Shown in pieces: positions 33,371 through 45,109 of a stretch of DNA of 64,000 nt. The notes below the pieces were generated by a model that saw only the letters and a list, made by a program, of their open reading frames with translations, was not told where the DNA came from and did not search any database. Location of the stretch: assembly GCA_014281115.1 (NCBI GenBank), contig JACONQ010000001.1, forward strand, positions 4,402,001-4,466,000, given 5' to 3'. Every line of letters starts with the position of its first letter. The stretch's first letter is position 1. Origin of the DNA: Laburnicola sp. R22_1 (taxonomy: Eukaryota; Ascomycota; Dothideomycetes; Pleosporales; Didymosphaeriaceae). The position numbers and the translations under genes are program-made.

Positions 33371-34967
33371 ATGAATCCCGATACGCTGCAGAAGAGCGTC
33401 GAAGAGCTTACGCCTTCGAGCAACAGCATCGCTGATGTCGAAAGTGCTCAAGAGAAGGATGCGCAGATTGTAGACGAGTTCCTGGTCGAGTTCCGCGGCC
33501 TAGACGACCCCGACAACCCCAAGGCGTGGACGCAGAAGAGGAGATGGGGCATTACCGTGACCGTGGGACTGCTGGTGTTTACCGTTACCTTCGCCAGCTC
33601 AATCTTCTCTGTCAACATCGGCGTGGTGGAGGAACTGTTCGGGGTCACAAAGGTGACGGCTACACTGGGCGTCGCGCTCTTCGTGCTGGTGCGTCCCTCG
33701 CCCCGCTCGAATCATTGGAGCTGACGATCTAGGGCTTTGTATTCGGTCCCATCGCGTTCGGTCCCATGTCTGAAGTCCTCGGACGCCGCAAGCCCCTCCT
33801 CTACGGCTACGCCCTCTTCGCCATCTTCCAGATCCCCGTCGCGGTCGCGCAAAACATCACAACCATCTGTTTGGGGCGATTCCTTGGGGGGTTCTTCGCA
33901 TCGGCACCGCTTTCAGTAGTTGGGGGCATTCTGGCCGATCTCTGGGACCCGATTCCACGGTCATACGCGATTTGCATTTTCGCAGCTGGCGGCTTCGCCG
34001 GACCAGTTGCAGGTCCTATCGTTGGAGGTTTCATCACACAGTCGAGCCTCGGCTGGCGATGGACGTCGTGGATCACCCTGATTCTTGCTGGCGTAGTTGG
34101 TGCTCTCGCAATCTTCTTTGCCCCGGAGACTTCTGCGCCAAAGATCCTCCAGATACGGGCCGCGAAGCTGCGCAAGGAGACGGGCAACCAGGAATACCAC
34201 GCCAAAGCGGATGCGGAGAAGCTGACTCTGGAGAGGGTGTTGACAGTATACCTGATCCGGCCGTTCGTAATGATCATGCAAGAACCGATCCTGGCGCTCG
34301 TCACAGCCTACATGAGCTTCCTGTACGGCATCGTGTACCTGCTGTTCGAAGCTGTAAGCCGTGCATTGGGCTGGTTGAGGAAATACCGGCTGACCTTGTA
34401 CAGTATCCCGTGGCATATCACGAAGAGCGCGGCTGGAGCCTCGGTGTCTCGCAGCTTCCCTTCACGGCCTTCATTGTCGGCATCATCATGGGCGCCGGCC
34501 TCATCGCCTACAGCACCGCCACGAACTTCACGCGCGCATACAAGAGACACGGCAAATCAATCCCGGAAGAGCGGCTGCCGCCTATGATCCTAGGAGCCAT
34601 CTGTCTACCTGCCGGCCTCTTCTGGTTTGGCTGGACCGCTAACCCGAACATCTCGTGGGTTCCCTCTGTGCTCGCGACCGCCCTGATCGGCATTGGGTGC
34701 ATGGTGCCTTTCTGGCAGGGCATGAGTTTTCTGATTGACTGTTACGGCTTCTACGCGAACTCTGCCATCGCTGTCAATACTTTCATTCGTAGTTTCTTTG
34801 GTGCCTTCTTTCCGCTCTTCACGCATGTCATGTACACGAAGCTTGGCGTGGCATGGGCAAGTAGTCTATTGGCCTTCGTTTGTGTGGCGTTCTTACCAGT
34901 GCCCGTACTGTTCTACCTTTATGGAGCCAGGATACGGCAGAAGAGCAAATGGGCACCGGCTGCGTAG
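33371..34967 (+). CDS. MFS multidrug/polyamine-type transporter (DHA1)
   Basis: Three exons, 33371-33688, 33733-34353 and 34404-34967, give a 500-residue protein. Both introns (44 and 50 bp) have GT and AG ends and restore one frame. Domain signs are a polar N-terminus with DDPDNPKAW, the first membrane helices from about residue 60, and the MFS loop motif LGRRKPLLYG at about 122-131. GPVAGPIVGGFITQ lies at about 196-209, followed by GWRWTSW. A large cytoplasmic loop separates the two halves, and a second set of helices ends IRQKSKWAPAA. This layout and length are those of fungal 12-helix proton antiporters that export drugs or polyamines at the plasma membrane. No lesions are seen. It is the first gene after the repeats, so it lies at the edge of the island. 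Confidence 0.9.
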
Positions 34968-35135
34968 GAGAGCGGCGTCCGTAGGCGTCTGAAGCACGTA
35001 TCGAGCATGCAGCGAATAGATTTCGCTTATCACTGTCCACTCTGCGAACTGTTGGTGTTCTTTCCCTTGCGGTGGGCCAGATTCGGCTGCGTGGGTTGGC
35101 TAAGTAACCCTTTCACTCACTGACGCGCTAGTGAG

Positions 35136-35143
35136 TATAAATA
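35136..35143 (+). promoter_or_regulatory. TATA box of the small Cys-rich gene
   Basis: TATAAATA lies 123 bp upstream of the ATG at 35259. Immediately before it is an imperfect palindrome, ACTCACT and its inverse AGTGAGT around a CGCG core (35114-35136), which could be a regulator site. Between the TATA and the ATG, 35200-35253 has GTAAGT, a TGCTAAT branch site and an AG, so a 5'-UTR intron is likely. Confidence 0.45.
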
Positions 35144-35258
35144 TCAAAATTCCGCCTCAGCAGATCCTTTCTTCTCCGGCCCACCTCCACTATTGTGCGG
35201 TAAGTAAAGCTTTTCATATGCTGGCAAATCGAACCTGCTAATAGACCACCAAGCCACA

Positions 35259-35591
35259 ATGTCCTCCGCACCCGCTGCTCAGCAGCACCCGCTTCCCGCC
35301 CGCACCCCGCACCCTCTTCCTGCGCGGCCTCCGCACCCGCTGCCCGCCCGCCCGCCGCATCCGCTGCCGCCGCGGCCCTCCAAGCCTCCGCTGGGCCAGC
35401 AGTATTGCTGCCAGTGCTGGCAAGCCAGGGGGTAAGTCATTGAGCAAGCATATGTAATTGACCAGTCACTAACATAGCCTAGCTACCACGTGGAGATCCA
35501 CGCGGGCCAGCCCTGCCAGTCCCAGGCGCCGGGAGGGGAGGGGCCCGTGTGTGGCCACTCCTCCTGCTTCCGGTGCCCTTGGCGTTGTTGA
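35259..35591 (+). CDS. Small Pro-rich, Cys-rich putative zinc-binding protein
   Basis: Exons 35259-35431 and 35483-35591 encode 93 residues. The 51-bp intron has GTAAGT, a CTAAC branch site and a TAG acceptor, and splicing gives one frame ending CFRCPWRC-stop. Residues 10-40 are four imperfect copies of PHPLPARP. Residues 49-93 hold nine cysteines and three histidines in pairs (YCCQCW, QPC, VCGH, SSCFRC, WRC), a spacing that suggests bound zinc and resembles the short CCQC-type proteins common in plant-associated ascomycetes. No signal peptide is evident, so it is probably intracellular. I do not know its function. Confidence 0.6.
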
Positions 35592-37318
35592 AGCCGGCGG
35601 CCTTCGGACCTAGGATCTCGCTGCTGCGAGTAGGTTGGTTATCAAGGTTTTCCGCCTTCGGGCGATAGAGCGGACGAGTTTGTCGGCTCAGTCCGGCATG
35701 GAATGATACCATAATTCTTCAACTGTGCCTTTCCTCTTCTGTGTGGCTACGTGATTCCAATTGTGTGTGTCTTTGATAAGAAAACTACTTTGTGTGGCCT
35801 ATAAAGATGGAGTTGACAGTTTGCAAAACAAGGCGATAAATGAAAATCAATTAATCAACGGAGCGTAAAAGTCTTGCGTACAAGGGAACATGACGCAGGT
35901 CTGTACAAGAAGCGACCGAGCTAGATGGCGTTGTCGGAATGGCAACCTGGATTGTATCTTCTATAGCTGTCTAGTGCCTTTTGTATCCACGCCTGCGGTC
36001 TGGCACGCGCCGTAAACAGCCCAGAGTCCTGTGAAGATGCCTTATCCACATTGAAGCTATCAGCGTATCCCGCCTTCTACTGCCTTTTGTATCCACGCCT
36101 GCGGTCTGGCACGCGCCGTAAATAGCCGCAGAGTCCTGCGAAGATGCCTTATCCACATTAAAGCGATCATCCGTATCCTACCCCACGAACGACCAAGATG
36201 CCTTTTGTGAGCTCCATGATAGCTATGATCAAGACTCTCCAGATCCATTGTAGAGTGTAGCAGCCGCCAGTTGTATGACATCAATGCTGTAGCCCCGTGT
36301 TTGGCTGCGGGTATCTGTGCGGAAGGGTTGTTCGTTTCAGAAGCGAGAGCTGCGACGAAGGGAGGATCGTTGGGATTGGGCGCTGCAACGGTGTCCGCAT
36401 TGAGGTTGTCGCGGGAAGCTGTAGCGGGCTTTCGGGGGCGGAGGATGGCGGGATGGCCTGCGGGCGGAGGGCACGACTTCTGCCCTCAGGTAGCTGTATA
36501 CAGTGACATAGGAACATGTCAAACTTTCCTGAAGTTTATCGTGAGGCTATAAGCCGTTAGAAATCGTGCAATATGGGTGCGGGAGGGAGTAGCGGCCCTG
36601 GTGGCATGAAGGGCGCCGGGGAGGGATTCAGGTGCAGCCAGTATGCCAAACATGCTGCTGCAGCCGGAGAGATAGCAAAGCAGGAGACTCAGGCGTGCGA
36701 GAACACAAAGAATGAATGTAAGCCCTGTAGATAGCAAGTACGGTGTTGCATCGAAAAGTGAGGCCGTAACTTCTCACTCCGCGTGACGTAGCCCCGCACA
36801 CTGGCCAACCAGGCAACGGCACCCCGCCAAAACACACCCATTATCTTCACCCTGCTCCCTTTTTTGCAGTGTATATAAACTCTTCAATTAGGATTACCTT
36901 CGTCTTCGGACATTTGGCTAACTAGTGATCTTCACAGTTGGCGTAGCGGACCGCGCTTATAACACGAAGGATCCTTCCCCCCAGGATCAGATGTTTTTTT
37001 GCAGGTTTTTCGGCTTCAATTCGATTCTTACGCTCGCACTTTATACTCTCTCTTTTTGCTTATTATTTTGCCCTTGTTTGCGGTCTAGCACCGCCACTCA
37101 CACCTCCGTAGCTCACCTCAGCTTGGAGTACGCCATCCATAATCAAATCATACACAAACACAAATATCTATGAGATTAATTCTCATTTCCCACAGCTACA
37201 TCTTCGTACAGCATTTGAAGAAGATATAATTGTGTGAGCGATCTACGTGTTCAGATGTCACATTCCTGACAAAACGCATGTATAGAGCGCAAACACCTAC
37301 TATACCTTCGGTCTTCCT
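35592..37318. other. 1.7 kb intergenic region with a 106-bp tandem duplication
   Basis: No gene is recognisable. Open frames on both strands are short and overlap each other. The notable content is a tandem duplication at 35975-36180. A TATATAAA-like sequence near 36871 and C/T-rich tracts after 36980 could belong to a promoter, but nothing convincing follows it on the plus strand. Confidence 0.5.
35975..36180 (+). repeat. 106-bp tandem duplication
   Basis: Two copies of about 106 bp (starting at 35975 and 36081) share TGCCTTTTGTATCCACGCCT and the following 75 bases with a handful of differences. A third partial start, GATGCCTTTTGTG, occurs near 36189. The low divergence indicates a fairly recent duplication of non-coding DNA. 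Confidence 0.85.
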
Positions 37319-38578
37319 CTATACACCCACTGAAGCACTCTCAACATTATTCTCACCTGCACCCTGCTCCTCCAGAGCTGGTGCTACCTCCCGAAAGAAC
37401 TCCCGCAAGTTGAGAAAGGTTTCTTGGATATCATGTGTTGATCGATCATCCACGATGCGCTCGTAGAACAAGTGCATATCGTATTCTCTAGCTCGCTGGC
37501 ACCAGTCATCCTGCACTTTGATGCCAACAGATGCAAGCTCATCCCGAAAGACCGTATTTCCAAGCATCAGAAACGCGAAAAGCTGCATCCAAGTGCCGCT
37601 CTTGAACATAAACGGCGCGTTGCGAATTAGCGACCGAGTGGTCTCGCGCCAGTGAGCGCAGTTGGTATATGTGTTATCGTCGCTGAAGGCATTCTCGTCG
37701 AGGCCGGCAAGGGGATTGGGTATGAGGGCGCGGACGATGTCCGAAACGGCGACTGCTGGACGATCCTCTCGATTGATGTCGTCGGTATCCATCCACGGGT
37801 CAAGCTGGGCGACGAAGCGGACCTTGGTGCCCGTAAATGCGACGTCTGCATCCTCTACATCTGGATCGTTATTGACATGGTTCCACGCAGCGCCAAGTAC
37901 ATTCTTCGCCGAGATCTCCCCATCCTGCCACTGTTGCTCCAACACCTTTCTGACGTCCTGCTCATCCGCCTCTGTCGCAAACTCAAACTCTTCCCTCAGC
38001 TCAGCGAACCAATCTTTCTCCATCTCCTGCACTGCATTGCGCCGAATAGCCCTCCACATCTCCCACTGCGAGTCCTCGCTATCGTTCTCAAGACCAGTCG
38101 CGTCCTTCAGCACCGTCCAGTCGCTCCCATCCTGTGCCATGTATACGAACGTGTCTTCGTTCTTGAGCGCCTCTTTCCACTCTACAGCCGCCAGTCCCGT
38201 GATCATAGATGCGTCCTCCCACGTAGTCTCCCAGTGCACTTTGTATTCAATCTTGGCAGGATCGGAAGGGCTACGACGAGAGGCGAGGATACGGCGGGCG
38301 GACCACTGGTTGATAGACGAACTGCCGGTGCCTGCGATGCGGGTGCGGTTCAGGCCTCGCTTCTCGGGTCGAACGTCCGGTACGAGCGCGAGGTCTTTCT
38401 TTCTGAGGGGCTTTGCGGGAGGCTTCTTGGGCTTTGGGCGAGCGACGTGGCGTGCAATCGCGCGGTTTGAGCTTTTCGGCTGGGGGAGTTGTGTAGGGCG
38501 TTTGCGGGGTAGCTGGTGGTTGAGACGGCGCATTGTGGCCGCTTTGGAAAGGCCGAACGGCGACGATGAGGATACCAT
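37319..38578 (-). CDS. Hypothetical protein with chromodomain-like segment
   Basis: A single exon encodes 419 residues from ATG 38578. Residues 1-85 are basic and proline-rich (PKPKKPPAKPLRKKD) and probably disordered. Residues about 91-140 read QWSARRILASRR, then YKVHWETTWEDASMITG and VEWKEAL, the pattern of a chromodomain (initial hydrophobic strand, then YxVxW, then TWE and a C-terminal helix). The remaining 280 residues form an unknown, acidic, helix-rich region containing KVRFVAQLDPWMD and a C-terminal part similar to the protein at 40784-41581. A nuclear, chromatin-related role is a guess from the chromodomain alone. No lesion is seen. Confidence 0.7.
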   Translation of the reverse strand: MVSSSSPFGLSKAATMRRLNHQLPRKRPTQLPQPKSSNRAIARHVARPKPKKPPAKPLRKKDLALVPDVRPEKRGLNRTRIAGTGSSSINQWSARRILASRRSPSDPAKIEYKVHWETTWEDASMITGLAAVEWKEALKNEDTFVYMAQDGSDWTVLKDATGLENDSEDSQWEMWRAIRRNAVQEMEKDWFAELREEFEFATEADEQDVRKVLEQQWQDGEISAKNVLGAAWNHVNNDPDVEDADVAFTGTKVRFVAQLDPWMDTDDINREDRPAVAVSDIVRALIPNPLAGLDENAFSDDNTYTNCAHWRETTRSLIRNAPFMFKSGTWMQLFAFLMLGNTVFRDELASVGIKVQDDWCQRAREYDMHLFYERIVDDRSTHDIQETFLNLREFFREVAPALEEQGAGENNVESASVGV

Positions 38579-38965
38579 GCTGCTTTTGTTTGGGTATTAA
38601 GAAATTCACGGTATCAAGGAAGTACAGCTCGACGCGCCTTTACGGCTTGAATATGTAAAGATCATGTTTGCTACTATTGGGCCGAAACTGTTTGCCTTGC
38701 TCAAACACTCTTCATACCGCGCAAACAATTTTCTATGCAGTCGAAACCGTGAAAACCATGCAGTAGATCAAATCATGGCAGCATGTATTGAGAATAATCC
38801 AAACCGTCTATCTGAATCACGTCTAACGCACCCATGCCAAGTACTCATAACGTTCCCACGAGCGGCTTACACCTCAATCTGTCGGGTGGAGATGGGACCT
38901 CTCCTACACATGTTAACAAGATACTCACTAAACGTAACAACCTCGCATTGCACTGTCTTACTTGC

Positions 38966-39859
38966 TTAAGAACTAGTGACCACCATCGCTGCCTCAACAG
39001 CCTTCTTAACCTTCTCCTTCAACTCTTCCAGTAGCTTCTTCTGCTTGTCGGCCGACTTGTTATGGATCTCTGTCCATTCAGCCTTGTCCAGCTCGCTGCT
39101 GACAGCATCCTTGACCTTTGGAAGACGCTTCTGCTTGTCGTCGTCCTCTAGAGCAGCAAATGCCTCTTTCTCACTGTGGAAAGGGAAGGCAGGGTCGAAC
39201 GTTTCGCGGAAAATATGCTTGCTATAGTCCTTGAACTTGTAGAGCCCGATCTCGATCCCAAACTGCTCCCCTGTGAGATCCAAGACAAACACGAGTTTCT
39301 TGCCATCGGTTGGATTTTCGAAGCTGATGTACACAATATCGTGGGCGAGAAAGGGGATCGGATCCTGAGTCACGTTGTCCTCCACATCCAGGCGGCGTCC
39401 GGCTTCGTCGGCGGGGAAGAACACAAGGTCGGGTTTGATGTACTTACGACGCAGCTCAACGGTCATGAAACCGGGCAAGCCTATAATCTGTGAACAACTA
39501 TTTGCCTTTGGTATGACGTTAACCGTACCCTGAACTGCTTCCTTTACCTTGTCGAACGTGCAGTACACGGCCTTCGAACACATGCGGTAGAGGAGGACTT
39601 TGCGCCAGTTGGTTTCTCCAATCAAGCGCGTGTCATCGATACCCCCGTCTGACCTCAGCTTCTTCTTCATCGCCCAAAATTGAGGCAACTCCTCTGGCAA
39701 CTGAGAGTAGAGGCCGTCGTAAGTGATCTCGGACGGCTCAATCTCGTCGATATCCACGGTAGCGTACTTGTCTACCGACCGTATCGCTCCAGCTAGCCCT
39801 TGAATTGCAAAGTGCAAAGGCTCCAAGATCGCCTTGAGACGGGAATGAAGAGCATCCAT
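38966..39859 (-). CDS. LDLTGxQFG-family hypothetical protein
   Basis: A single exon of 297 residues starts at ATG 39859 (MDALHSRLKAILEPLHF). An upstream in-frame TTG at 39865 is not a likely start. The signature is at about residues 188-201: KLVFVLDLTGEQFG, preceded by DIVYISFENP and followed by a helix (YKFKDYSKHIF). The same arrangement, a hydrophobic strand, LDL/LDY, T/S-G, a Q-F/Y/H-G turn and then a helix, occurs in the genes at 41867, 52495, 54160 and 55483. The C-terminus is a charged helix (DKQKKLLEELKEKVKKAVE). I do not recognise a named family, and no catalytic motif is evident. No membrane segment or signal peptide is visible. Confidence 0.7.
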   Translation of the reverse strand: MDALHSRLKAILEPLHFAIQGLAGAIRSVDKYATVDIDEIEPSEITYDGLYSQLPEELPQFWAMKKKLRSDGGIDDTRLIGETNWRKVLLYRMCSKAVYCTFDKVKEAVQGTVNVIPKANSCSQIIGLPGFMTVELRRKYIKPDLVFFPADEAGRRLDVEDNVTQDPIPFLAHDIVYISFENPTDGKKLVFVLDLTGEQFGIEIGLYKFKDYSKHIFRETFDPAFPFHSEKEAFAALEDDDKQKRLPKVKDAVSSELDKAEWTEIHNKSADKQKKLLEELKEKVKKAVEAAMVVTSS

Positions 39860-40783
39860 GTCCAACGAAGACAGGAATGCGGGTGAAGGTATGAAAATAA
39901 TGCCGCTATACCTGCCTTTTGTTCTGTCCCGTGTCCCTCAAAGCTCTTGACTTGGTATTCGTTTCAAAGGTCCTGAAAGGTGTCAATACGTAGCCGGAGT
40001 CAGTGCAAATAGAATACTACTCACCAATCTTCAAGCTTGATCTAATGACCCAAACTGCAACTTAGAATCGACGCTGATCCCCTAAGGGGCTTATATGGCA
40101 AGGGGAACTTTCAATGCTGCGCTCACCACGGGTCCTCGTTCGGGTGACCGACATTGTGCTTGTACTCCTATTGTTTCTGGAACTCAGGCTTTTCGAAGAT
40201 TTCAACACAGTGAGTCCCTGTCACGCTGAACTTGGAAAGGGCCAAGGGTGACTCGAGGGTCACAATCGGTGGTGACCGAGATTCCGGTCGGACTGTGTTT
40301 CACCTACGCTTTTGACGCTGTCGTGGTGAATGAAGGTCTTTTTGGCGGGGTTGCGATTTTCAACCGCCGTTTTCAACCACAATGTCGACCCGCATTGTGT
40401 AGAGACGCATTTTGATAAATCGGTTGTAGAATGAGTCGCGGTAGGGACGTGGGCGTTGTTGCTGTGCTGGCGTATTCGATGCGACGTTCGATCATCCAGA
40501 TGTCCGTCCGAATTCGGTGACATTTTGAAATGCTTCAGACGACTCGGCCCTAGACAAGTTATTCCGAGAACCAATCTTTGGTCTCCACTCCAATCCATAC
40601 TTCGTTTGTGCCGCTGTGAGAGGTTCACATTTCCATAGGAATGCGAATGGTTTTCCTGATGACAGAGTCAATTTCGACTATCACATTACCGGGGTAACTT
40701 GCCAGTTTTCCATAGAAGGACGAAATCCGCCATGTAGAAAGGTCCGAGAGCGACCTCATGCCTACCCTGCCCGACAGCAGGGC
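39860..40783. other. Intergenic, nothing assigned
   Basis: This region of about 920 bp lies upstream of the gene at 38966-39859 and downstream of the one at 40784-41581. It has scattered short frames on both strands that lack codon bias or family resemblance. A 122-codon minus-strand frame at 40260-40628 looks like chance. Confidence 0.5.
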
Positions 40784-41581
40784 TTACTCCCGAATCTTGT
40801 CGAGCTCCTCGCAGACGCTGTCCCATCCGCGTACGACGGCGCGCTTCTCCTTGCCCGACAGACGGCCAACGACCTCGTCCTTCAACTCATCTCGCGCCCG
40901 ATGGTACAACGCCGCGCCATCCTCAATCTGCACTCCGGCTTCCACCATGCTCGTAGACATCTCCTGCTCCGGCAGGAAGAGCAGCACAAGCAGGCGCGCC
41001 CAAGAGAAGCGAGAAATCGTCTGTCTGCCTTGCTTCGTGGTGTATCCCTTCTTGAGCAGGTGCGGGGCTCCGAAGATGGCGGCCTGGACAAAGTCCCAGA
41101 ACGGTTGACAGAACTGGGTGGTGAGCTCTACCTCTGTGTTCTCGAGGTCGAACGTGTCCCAGAACTGCAGCGGCTTGAGGATGTTGAAGAGAGGAATCGG
41201 CGGGCCGTTGCCAGTTGCGGCGCCGGTTTCCTCGTCGATGATGCCGGTGAACTTCATGTTAACCGGGGGCGTGGAGTAATTCTCGTCGAATTGGTGGCGG
41301 CCGAGGATCGTGAGGAAGAGTGCGCGTGCGGCGGTCGGGTTTCCGTCGACACGCAGGAAGAGCTTCGCGTCCTTCTCCTCGTGGAACTGATAGTCGCCTT
41401 TGTCGCCATCGTCCCAATTGGTAAGGTCGAGCTGCTGCATCACGTTCTTCTTTACCATGTGCTGGAACGACTTCTCCTCGTGCAGGTCTCCTTGCTGGTC
41501 GGAAGCTTCTTCCTTCGCGAGAGAGAGGAGGGTCGTTAAGACCTCTTTGCTAGAGTGAGTAGCTTGCGCCTTCTTTGACAT
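40784..41581 (-). CDS. Hypothetical protein, paralogue of the 37.3 kb C-terminal region
   Basis: The CDS encodes 265 residues from ATG 41581 (MSKKAQATHSSKEVLTTLL). The longer frame to 41770 is in frame, but its N-terminus is low in structure and less likely. Readable parts are KLFLRVDGNPTAARALFLTI, then NMKFTGIIDEE, then LLVLLFLPEQEMSTSMVEAGVQI, then GAALYHRARDELKDEV. The last two align with FAFLMLGNTVFRDELASVGI and CQRAREYDMHLF in the 419-residue protein at 37319-38578, including the earlier FTG segment, so the two are paralogues. The function is unknown. It is divergent from, and 285 bp away from, the gene at 41867, so they may share a promoter. Confidence 0.7.
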   Translation of the reverse strand: MSKKAQATHSSKEVLTTLLSLAKEEASDQQGDLHEEKSFQHMVKKNVMQQLDLTNWDDGDKGDYQFHEEKDAKLFLRVDGNPTAARALFLTILGRHQFDENYSTPPVNMKFTGIIDEETGAATGNGPPIPLFNILKPLQFWDTFDLENTEVELTTQFCQPFWDFVQAAIFGAPHLLKKGYTTKQGRQTISRFSWARLLVLLFLPEQEMSTSMVEAGVQIEDGAALYHRARDELKDEVVGRLSGKEKRAVVRGWDSVCEELDKIRE

Positions 41582-41866
41582 GATGAAGAGGTAGAGTGGT
41601 AGCGAAGAAGGGTATCTGAAGGTAGTTTGGGGCGGGGAGGAGCGGGGTTGAGGGTGTCGCTGCAAAAGCTGCGACCACTTGAGTGATTGCACAACGGGCA
41701 GGCTAGCCGTTTTGGGTCGCACAACAACAATGTGTGCAGTACTCATAGCTTCTACACCTTCGAATTTCACGCTTTGGCACCGCTGATTGTTTATCGAGAC
41801 TGCTTATCCATCGTCACAAGTCACTCATCCCCATTCAAACCCCGCACAACCCACTCTCCTACCACC

Positions 41867-42648
41867 ATGGGCACAAACATCAGCAAACTCAAGCCCCACA
41901 AGCGCGGGCAAGACCTAGTAGAGCTCCTGCGAAAGGAGACAGAAGTCTTCGTGCGCCTTTGGCTGATCATAGGCAACGGACAGCACAACTCGGAAATTCT
42001 ACCACATGATCCGGCACCTTTCCGACATCACCCTATTTTGGGCAACATACCAGACGTAGAGTACTACGAGCTTCAATACTTCCCGGCACAGCAACAGCAC
42101 ACCACACGGTTAGACTGGGCGCTGCGGACGCGCAACACGTGCATGGATAGTGTTTTCGTGGTCTTTGAACGTGTTACGCAGCGACTCCTTCGTAAGTGAC
42201 AGACATCTCCCACCACGATAAAAGACCTTAGCTGACAGAAAAAACAGGACTCCGGGAGATTAACAAGGTCGAATGGATGACCAGCATTCCGCGCCCGCGA
42301 CTCATGCTCTTCGACCCATACGCAGACGGCCAACCAGTCCTTTATCAGCACGATTACATTCGCATTACCGCCTTCGACGGCTCACAGCATGTCCTCGACC
42401 TCAGCGGATGGCAATTCGGATTTGACGATTGGTTCTTCTCGTGGGAGGCGTACAAGAGCAACTTCCTCCTCTCGGAGCAGGAATTTTCGGGCCAGCATTT
42501 CACGGTGCACGACCCGGCAGTACAAAACGACTTTTTGGTTGCGGCCTATGCGGGTGACGACCGAGGCGATCTGCTCCAGAACATCAAGAGGAGCATGACG
42601 GAGACGAGCGACGCGCTGCTGGAGTATTTTGCGAGGCAGGCGTTGTGA
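41867..42648 (+). CDS. LDLSGWQFG-family hypothetical protein
   Basis: Exons 41867-42191 and 42248-42648 encode 241 residues. The start ACCACCATGG is a strong context. The 56-bp intron has GTAAGT, a GCTGAC branch-like site and an ACAG acceptor, and restores frame at an Arg codon. Residues about 144-166 read DYIRITAFDGSQHVLDLSGW followed by QFGFDDW, the family signature, then a helix (WEAYKSNFLLSEQEF). The N-terminus starts MGTNISKLKPHKRGQ; the Gly at position 2 and Ser at 6 would fit N-myristoylation, which is inference. It resembles the gene at 55483-56393 in gene structure: one intron of about 55 bp upstream of the signature. No lesion is seen. Confidence 0.75.
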
Positions 42649-42777
42649 AGATAGACTGTAGTATGTGTAATGATATCCTAGTAAAATGCGACTCACTCAT
42701 GCCGGATGTTCTGTGTTTGATAATGATACGAACTAGCTTACAATCTCCCACGGAGAAGCTTAATCAGCATTGCTACC

Positions 42778-44585
<1,808 letters not shown>

Positions 44586-45109
44586 TTAGTAGGTTCTACG
44601 ACGGGTTTCCCAATCTGTGTCTCGCTATCCCCGACGAATCATGTATCGTTATTCCCGACTCCCGTCTTCTGCCTCTTCCCCCTCTGCTGATGCCAGCCCG
44701 TCCTGCGGGATGCTCTGGTGACATGGCGGAGGATCCATGCCAGAGGAGAGCTAGGGTGCGTAGGCATTTTACTTGATTTGCGCGCTTCCGTGATTCTTCG
44801 AGAGGCATTCCGTGGCGCCCTGACGGCCAATGATGCTGCTGTCCGCCCGGCTCCCGAAACCGGGTGGAGTTCGCGTGCGCGACCCATGCTAGCGCTGCTG
44901 TGGTTGCAACGGGGGTTGCAGATCTCCCCGCAGTTGCTGGGCCTTACCCCAACGTCCCCCATAGCGGTTGCACGCTGTGCCGTCTCTGAGTAGCGTATTC
45001 AGGAGTAGAGATTGCGCGATGCGCTGCTGTAGGGGCGCTGCGAAGGGCATGCGGCTGCTGGGCTGGGGCGCTCGAGTTCTCAAGCTTTCCCCTCACTCAC
45101 CCTGCCAAG

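Noticed and set aside
33807..34416. Long minus-strand frames opposite the MFS transporter
   Set aside because: They are antisense shadows of a GC-rich coding exon, and the plus-strand frame explains the region fully.
36940..36990. tRNA-like stretch TTGGCGTAGCGGACCGCG followed by CTTATAACACGAAGG and a T run
   Set aside because: The start matches an A-box, and TTATAA resembles an Ile(UAU) anticodon loop. The anticodon stem does not pair, there is no B-box, and no acceptor stem closes.
37652..38600. Plus-strand frames of 272 and 312 codons opposite the 37.3 kb gene
   Set aside because: They are shadows of the minus-strand gene, which carries the chromodomain-like motif. The plus-strand translations are low-complexity.
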